Positions 30,442 to 33,465 of a stretch of DNA of 33,465 nucleotides are shown one piece after another; positions within the stretch are counted from its first letter, which is position 1; every line of letters starts with the position of its first letter. The notes beneath the pieces are model-generated. The model did not search any database. It was not told the DNA's origin and worked only from the letters and a program-made list of their open reading frames with translations. The position numbers were made by a program, and so were the translations under genes. Source of the stretch: Alphaproteobacteria bacterium. Lineage in GTDB: Bacteria; Pseudomonadota; Alphaproteobacteria; Rhodobacterales; Rhodobacteraceae. The stretch spans positions 1 to 33,465 of the forward strand of contig JAUIHM010000034.1 of NCBI GenBank assembly GCA_030432315.1. The letters run 5' to 3'.

Positions 30442-30460
30442 AAATCCCCGCTGAGGATTT
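30442..30460 (+). promoter_or_regulatory. Hairpin that covers the SGNH-gene ribosome-binding site
   Basis: AAATCC (30442-30447) and GGATTT (30455-30460) form a perfect 6-bp stem with a 7-nt loop just before the ATG at 30464. The only ribosome-binding site of this gene, GAGGA at 30453-30457, lies partly in the 3' arm. If formed in RNA, the hairpin would hide it, as in simple thermosensors or translational repression. The stem is AT-rich and of modest stability. The function is inferred. Confidence 0.4.
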
Positions 30461-30463
30461 GTC

Positions 30464-31489
30464 ATGGAAAAAATTACCTATTCTGAATACTTGGATATGG
30501 TTCGCAATCCGGACACAAGTAACGACGAATTGTTGAAATACGTCCGAATCGTTAAGGGTGAAGGCGGATTCGAGTTCACCATTGAACCTGACCCGGACCG
30601 GGTCATCATGACGCCTGCGGATGAGGAATTCGAGAACGCCATGAGCATCGGCAACGGCATCGACCGCTTCCGGCGCCGTGTCCGATTTTTCGATCGACTG
30701 AGCAAGGATCCTGCAGCCCCGGTTCTGGTTTCCGAAGGGGACAGCTGGTTTCAGTTCCCGCTGCTGATTGACGAAACTATCGACGCCCTCCGCCCCAAGT
30801 ACAACGTCTGGTCCGTCGGCGCCGCCGGCGATACCGCCGAGAACATGGTTTACGGCAACCAGCAGTCAGGAAAGACGGAATACATGATTGCCCTGCGCCA
30901 ACAGAAAGCCCGGGTACGCGCCTTCCTGTTTTCCGCCGCCGGCAACGACATCATCGGCGAGGATCCGAAGACAGGCCGTCCGGTGTTGGAGGACCTGATC
31001 AGGCCGTTCAACGGCGACAGCAGCGACATTCACGGCCACATCAATCTCGACCTGCTGGTCGACCGCCTGCAGTTCCTGCGTGGCGCCTATGAAAAGGTTA
31101 TCGCAACCGTACGAATGGAACCGGGTATGCATGAACTGCCGATCATCATTCACGGCTACGACTACGCGATCCCGTATCCCGTAGATGTCAACGATCCGCG
31201 CAACCCGGTCTATGCCCGTAAAGACCAGTGGCTGGGCAGCGCCTTCTCCCGACGGGGCATCGGCGATTCCTCGCAGCGTCGAGCCATTGTCGCCTTCATG
31301 ATCGACGAACTCTACAGCCTGCTCGGCAGCATCGCCGGCGATCCCGCCACAACCGGCGTCTGGCTGGTCGACTGCCGCGGCGCCCTGCCCGACGTCACCG
31401 ACTGGAACGACGAGATCCACGGCACCAGCGCCGGTTTTCGGAAGATCGGCGCCCGCTTCGAGGCGGTGCTGGCAAAAGCGCTCGCCTGA
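30464..31489 (+). CDS. SGNH/GDSL-type hydrolase with N-terminal module
   Basis: This 341-residue protein carries an SGNH hydrolase domain from about 85 to the end. Block I is LVSEGDSWFQFP with nucleophile Ser94, block II a glycine near 119-122 (VGAAGDT), block III AAGND with Asn161, and block V NDEIHGTSAG with Asp316 and His319. All four catalytic positions are therefore present. There is no signal peptide, so it is probably a cytoplasmic esterase, lipase or deacetylase of unknown substrate. Residues 1-55 (YSEYLDMVRNPDTSNDELL and a following stretch to EPDP) form a separate small region I cannot name. Its first 100 bases are only 39% GC, unlike the rest of the gene. It is divergent from the serine protease. 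The start has GAGGA 6 nt upstream. Confidence 0.85.
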   Translation: MEKITYSEYLDMVRNPDTSNDELLKYVRIVKGEGGFEFTIEPDPDRVIMTPADEEFENAMSIGNGIDRFRRRVRFFDRLSKDPAAPVLVSEGDSWFQFPLLIDETIDALRPKYNVWSVGAAGDTAENMVYGNQQSGKTEYMIALRQQKARVRAFLFSAAGNDIIGEDPKTGRPVLEDLIRPFNGDSSDIHGHINLDLLVDRLQFLRGAYEKVIATVRMEPGMHELPIIIHGYDYAIPYPVDVNDPRNPVYARKDQWLGSAFSRRGIGDSSQRRAIVAFMIDELYSLLGSIAGDPATTGVWLVDCRGALPDVTDWNDEIHGTSAGFRKIGARFEAVLAKALA

Positions 31490-31522
31490 TCACCCATGCC
31501 AGGGACGGGTGGCTCCTTCTCG

Positions 31523-31553
31523 GCCCGACAAGTACGGGAAAACACCGTCGGGC
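31523..31553. terminator. Possible hairpin after the SGNH gene
   Basis: GCCCGAC (31523-31529) and GTCGGGC (31547-31553) are a perfect 7-bp inverted pair with a 17-nt loop, 33 bp after the SGNH stop. There is no T-run, and the large loop makes it a weak terminator candidate. Confidence 0.3.
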
Positions 31554-31646
31554 ACGTCCCATTTGGGTTGCACCTCCCTGCAGCAATTCCCTACATAACA
31601 CCTGACCGAGACCCGGTCGCGAAACGGGATCACCAGGGAGTCCACC

Positions 31647-32483
31647 ATGTCCACGAAAATCACCCCAGCCCCGACCCTGCGCCTGCACAACGGTGTTGAG
31701 ATGCCGCATCTCGGCCTCGGTACCTGGCCCATGTCCGACGCCGAGGCCGCGGCAACCGTGCGCGAGGCGATCGACATGGGCTACCGCCTGATTGACACCG
31801 CCGAAAACTACCGCAATGAGGCGGGTGTCGGTGAGGGTGTCCGCGCCGCCTCAGTGCCACGCGATGAAATTTTCGTCACAACCAAGTTCAACCGCGAATG
31901 GCACAGCGTCGACGGCGTACGCACCACCTGCGAAGCCAGCCTCAAACGTCTCGGCCTCGACCACATCGACCTTTTGCTGATCCATTGGCCAAACCCTGAT
32001 CAGGACCGCTATGTCGAAGCCTTCGAGGGCCTGACGCGGGTGCTTGAAGCCGGTCTCGTCCGGGCCATCGGCACCTCGAACTTCAAACCCCACCATCTGC
32101 AGAAACTCTTTGACGCCGGCTTCACACCGCATGTCAACCAGATCAAGCTGGATCCGTACGTCCGCCGCGACGATATCACCGCCATTGACGGCGCCCACGG
32201 GATCGTCACCGAATGCTGGAGTCCTATCAAGTACGAAGGCCTGCTGTCCGACCCGGCAATCACCGCCATCGCCGCGGCACACGGCGCCACGCCGGGTCAG
32301 GTGGTCCTGCGCTGGCACACGGCAAACGGATGGGTGCCGATCCCCAAATCCTCCAACTCCGAACGACTTGCGCAGAACCTCGACAGCTTCCGCATCAGCC
32401 TCAGTGCCGATGACCTTGCGGTCATTGATGGACTCGGAAAGACCGATCCGAAAATGACTGACGCGGACGTGTTCGGCCACTGA
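31647..32483 (+). CDS. Aldo/keto reductase
   Basis: This 278-residue NADPH-dependent oxidoreductase is of the AKR5-like group (2,5-diketo-D-gluconate reductase type). LHNGVEMPHLGLGTWPM opens the barrel. The catalytic tetrad is complete: Asp50 and Tyr55 in LIDTAENY, Lys80 in VTTKFNR and His113 in LLIHWP. GTSNFKPHHL and the C-terminal PKSSNSERLAQNL cofactor-binding segment (phosphate of NADPH) are typical. It would reduce small aldehydes or ketones in the cytoplasm; the natural substrate is unknown. The ATG has a GGGAG ribosome-binding site 7 nt upstream. It is separated from the SGNH gene by 157 bp and is probably transcribed on its own. Confidence 0.93.
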   Translation: MSTKITPAPTLRLHNGVEMPHLGLGTWPMSDAEAAATVREAIDMGYRLIDTAENYRNEAGVGEGVRAASVPRDEIFVTTKFNREWHSVDGVRTTCEASLKRLGLDHIDLLLIHWPNPDQDRYVEAFEGLTRVLEAGLVRAIGTSNFKPHHLQKLFDAGFTPHVNQIKLDPYVRRDDITAIDGAHGIVTECWSPIKYEGLLSDPAITAIAAAHGATPGQVVLRWHTANGWVPIPKSSNSERLAQNLDSFRISLSADDLAVIDGLGKTDPKMTDADVFGH

Positions 32484-32676
32484 CGCGGAAGCGTCGAAGC
32501 AGTTCTCCGTTTTGCCGCTGGTGTCGGTGGTGGAGACCATGGACACCCTGGCAAAGCGTGTCTTGGTGCAAGAAAATCCGGGTTTTCCTCGAGTTTGGAC
32601 TACCAGATGAACGTTTTCCCTGGGCTGGAAGGCACTCAGGTGGCAGAATGCCCCGAATGAGGGGTTAATCAGAGCG

Positions 32677-33024
32677 ATGGATGGAATGACAATAAAATAC
32701 CTTGGCAGTGCAGTTGCAGGCTTGATGGTTGTTGGTGCGCTGGGTGCCTGCAGCAATGCAGAAAACTACTCGGCGATCCCGGCTTCGGAGATCGCCGCCT
32801 TGCCGGCACCTACAGACTCGGTAGTGGTGACCGCAGCGGAGCAGGACTGTCTGGTTGCCGTTGGAAACAAGGTCGGAGTCGATGAAGTAACCACAATCAG
32901 CGTGACCCCGATTCCTTCCGGAACCAACGTGATGGTTGCGGTTCCGGAAGTGGATGCACCCTGGTCGTGCACCACTGATTCCGAAGGGGTCGTGGTGGAG
33001 GTGGTCGATACCGCCAACGCCTGA
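32677..33024 (+). CDS. Small putative lipoprotein
   Basis: This 115-residue protein has a type II signal peptide. A short start with one Lys is followed by a hydrophobic stretch and the lipobox LGAC, with Cys25 as the lipidated residue. The mature part is small, acidic and Thr/Val-rich (SVVVTAAEQDCLVAVGN and a CTTDSEGVVVEVV end), with two further cysteines that could form a disulfide. The family is unknown to me, although small SH3-like periplasmic lipoproteins have a similar pattern. The ATG at 32677 gives a four-residue head before MTIKYLG; the in-frame ATG at 32686 is an equally possible start. The 193-bp gap before it contains the imperfect hairpins GAAAA/TTTTC (32572-32587) and CCCC/GGGG (32651-32664). 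Confidence 0.7.
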   Translation: MDGMTIKYLGSAVAGLMVVGALGACSNAENYSAIPASEIAALPAPTDSVVVTAAEQDCLVAVGNKVGVDEVTTISVTPIPSGTNVMVAVPEVDAPWSCTTDSEGVVVEVVDTANA

Positions 33025-33401
33025 ACCTGGTGACCCGTCCCCGGTTCGATTCCAGATTGGAAAGTGGGGACAGAGTTTCGGGCCGGCAAGCCAGGCCCCT
33101 GGCACAACGGCGCCCACGCTTCCGGCGGGCGCCGACTCCCCCCGACCGGCAGGCAGGTCCTTGCACGGTTGGCCTGCGCCCAGACCCGGAGGGCCAGGAC
33201 AAAGGCGTTGGTCCCACGTCCGTGGCACCGACGCCGACACTTCCCGAGCAGGCCCAGTTCCCACCCGAGTGTCTGCTTCGGGCGGTGTACGGATGAAGAA
33301 GCGGCTCGCAACTTTGCTGCGGCAAGGCTGCTCTTGCCAGTGAGCCGGCCACCGCCTAAAACCCGCCAACGTACCTTGGAAATTCCGTAAACAGGCCGCT
33401 C
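33025..33401. other. 377-bp stretch without a convincing gene
   Basis: Open frames here occur on both strands and overlap each other, are Arg/Pro-rich and lack ribosome-binding sites, so none is called. GTCCCC (33037-33042) and GGGGAC (33066-33071) form a 6-bp inverted pair enclosing TCCA/TGGA, which may end transcription of the lipoprotein gene. GGTTCGATTCC at 33043-33053 looks like a tRNA T-loop, but no T-stem or other arms fit. I recognise no tmRNA, RNase P, SRP or 6S RNA motif. An unknown RNA or a decayed gene remains possible. Confidence 0.4.
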
Positions 33402-33465
33402 ATGCTCAGAATATTTCGTTCCGCGACTTCCAGCGTCCTCGTCTGGGTCCTGCTGGTGATGCTGA
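33402..33465 (+). CDS. Start of a membrane or exported protein (partial)
   Basis: The last 64 bases are an open frame starting with ATG and running off the window. The 21 visible residues have a basic start (MLRIFRSATSS) followed by a hydrophobic segment (VLVWVLLVML), so this is a signal anchor or first membrane helix. Alphaproteobacterial PpiD/SurA-like peptidyl-prolyl isomerases begin similarly, but 21 residues are too few to assign. The ribosome-binding site is weak. Confidence 0.45.
   Translation, partial: MLRIFRSATSSVLVWVLLVML

Noticed and set aside
33030-33071. A tRNA-like segment with a T-loop motif (GGTTCGATTCC)
   Set aside because: The flanking bases do not make a 5-bp T-stem, and no acceptor, D or anticodon arms can be drawn; part of the needed region is the lipoprotein coding end. 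It is better explained by a simple hairpin.
33236-33390. A tmRNA tag-like reading (AARNFAAARL) near the right end
   Set aside because: The frame continues past the expected tag end without a stop, and no tRNA-like pieces of a one- or two-piece tmRNA flank it.

Overview
The window is 33.5 kb of GC-rich, densely packed chromosomal DNA from an alphaproteobacterium, most probably a Rhodobacterales-like marine or photoheterotrophic species. This rests on the high GC content and third-position bias, a GlgC that reads like the rhizobial and Rhodobacter enzymes, a six-gene glg cluster led by glgP, MetZ-type sulfhydrylation, FolE2, a TakP-class TRAP transporter, and a small DUF6446-like gene overlapping glyQ. 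It looks like ordinary core and metabolic chromosome. I see no insertion sequence, prophage, CRISPR array, rRNA or tRNA.

Layout. 81-6048 is mostly minus-strand housekeeping: a DUF6446-like anchored protein, glyQ, trkH (K+ uptake), folE2 (folate) and metZ (methionine), with one conserved hypothetical gene on the plus strand after a perfect 22-bp palindrome. 6222-9822 runs on the plus strand: an alpha/beta hydrolase, a YfcG-like glutathione transferase, then pyrC-pyrE. pyrC has no ATG, GTG or TTG that keeps its zinc-binding HxH motif, so it probably starts at CTG. 10101-21176 is a compact glycogen operon, glgP-glgB-glgC-glgA-pgm-glgX. Pgm makes glucose-1-phosphate, GlgC makes ADP-glucose, GlgA and GlgB build the branched polymer, and GlgP and GlgX take it apart. 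Two inverted repeats sit in its leader.

21359-24859 holds a porin, a small minus-strand protein with a promoter preceded by two direct repeats exactly 20 bp apart, and a Uup-type ABC-F ATPase. 25153-28987 is a dctP-dctQ-dctM TRAP transporter whose small permease carries an extra N-terminal TM2-like module and a charged helical segment. 29240-31489 is the most unusual part: a trypsin-like serine protease and an SGNH/GDSL hydrolase, transcribed divergently from a shared 102-bp region. Each has an N-terminal extension I cannot assign, and the start of the hydrolase gene is much more AT-rich than its surroundings. 31647-33465 holds an aldo/keto reductase, a small lipoprotein, a 377-bp stretch with no convincing gene, and the first 21 codons of a membrane or exported protein.

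All assignments come from reading the sequence and remembered family motifs. No database search was run.
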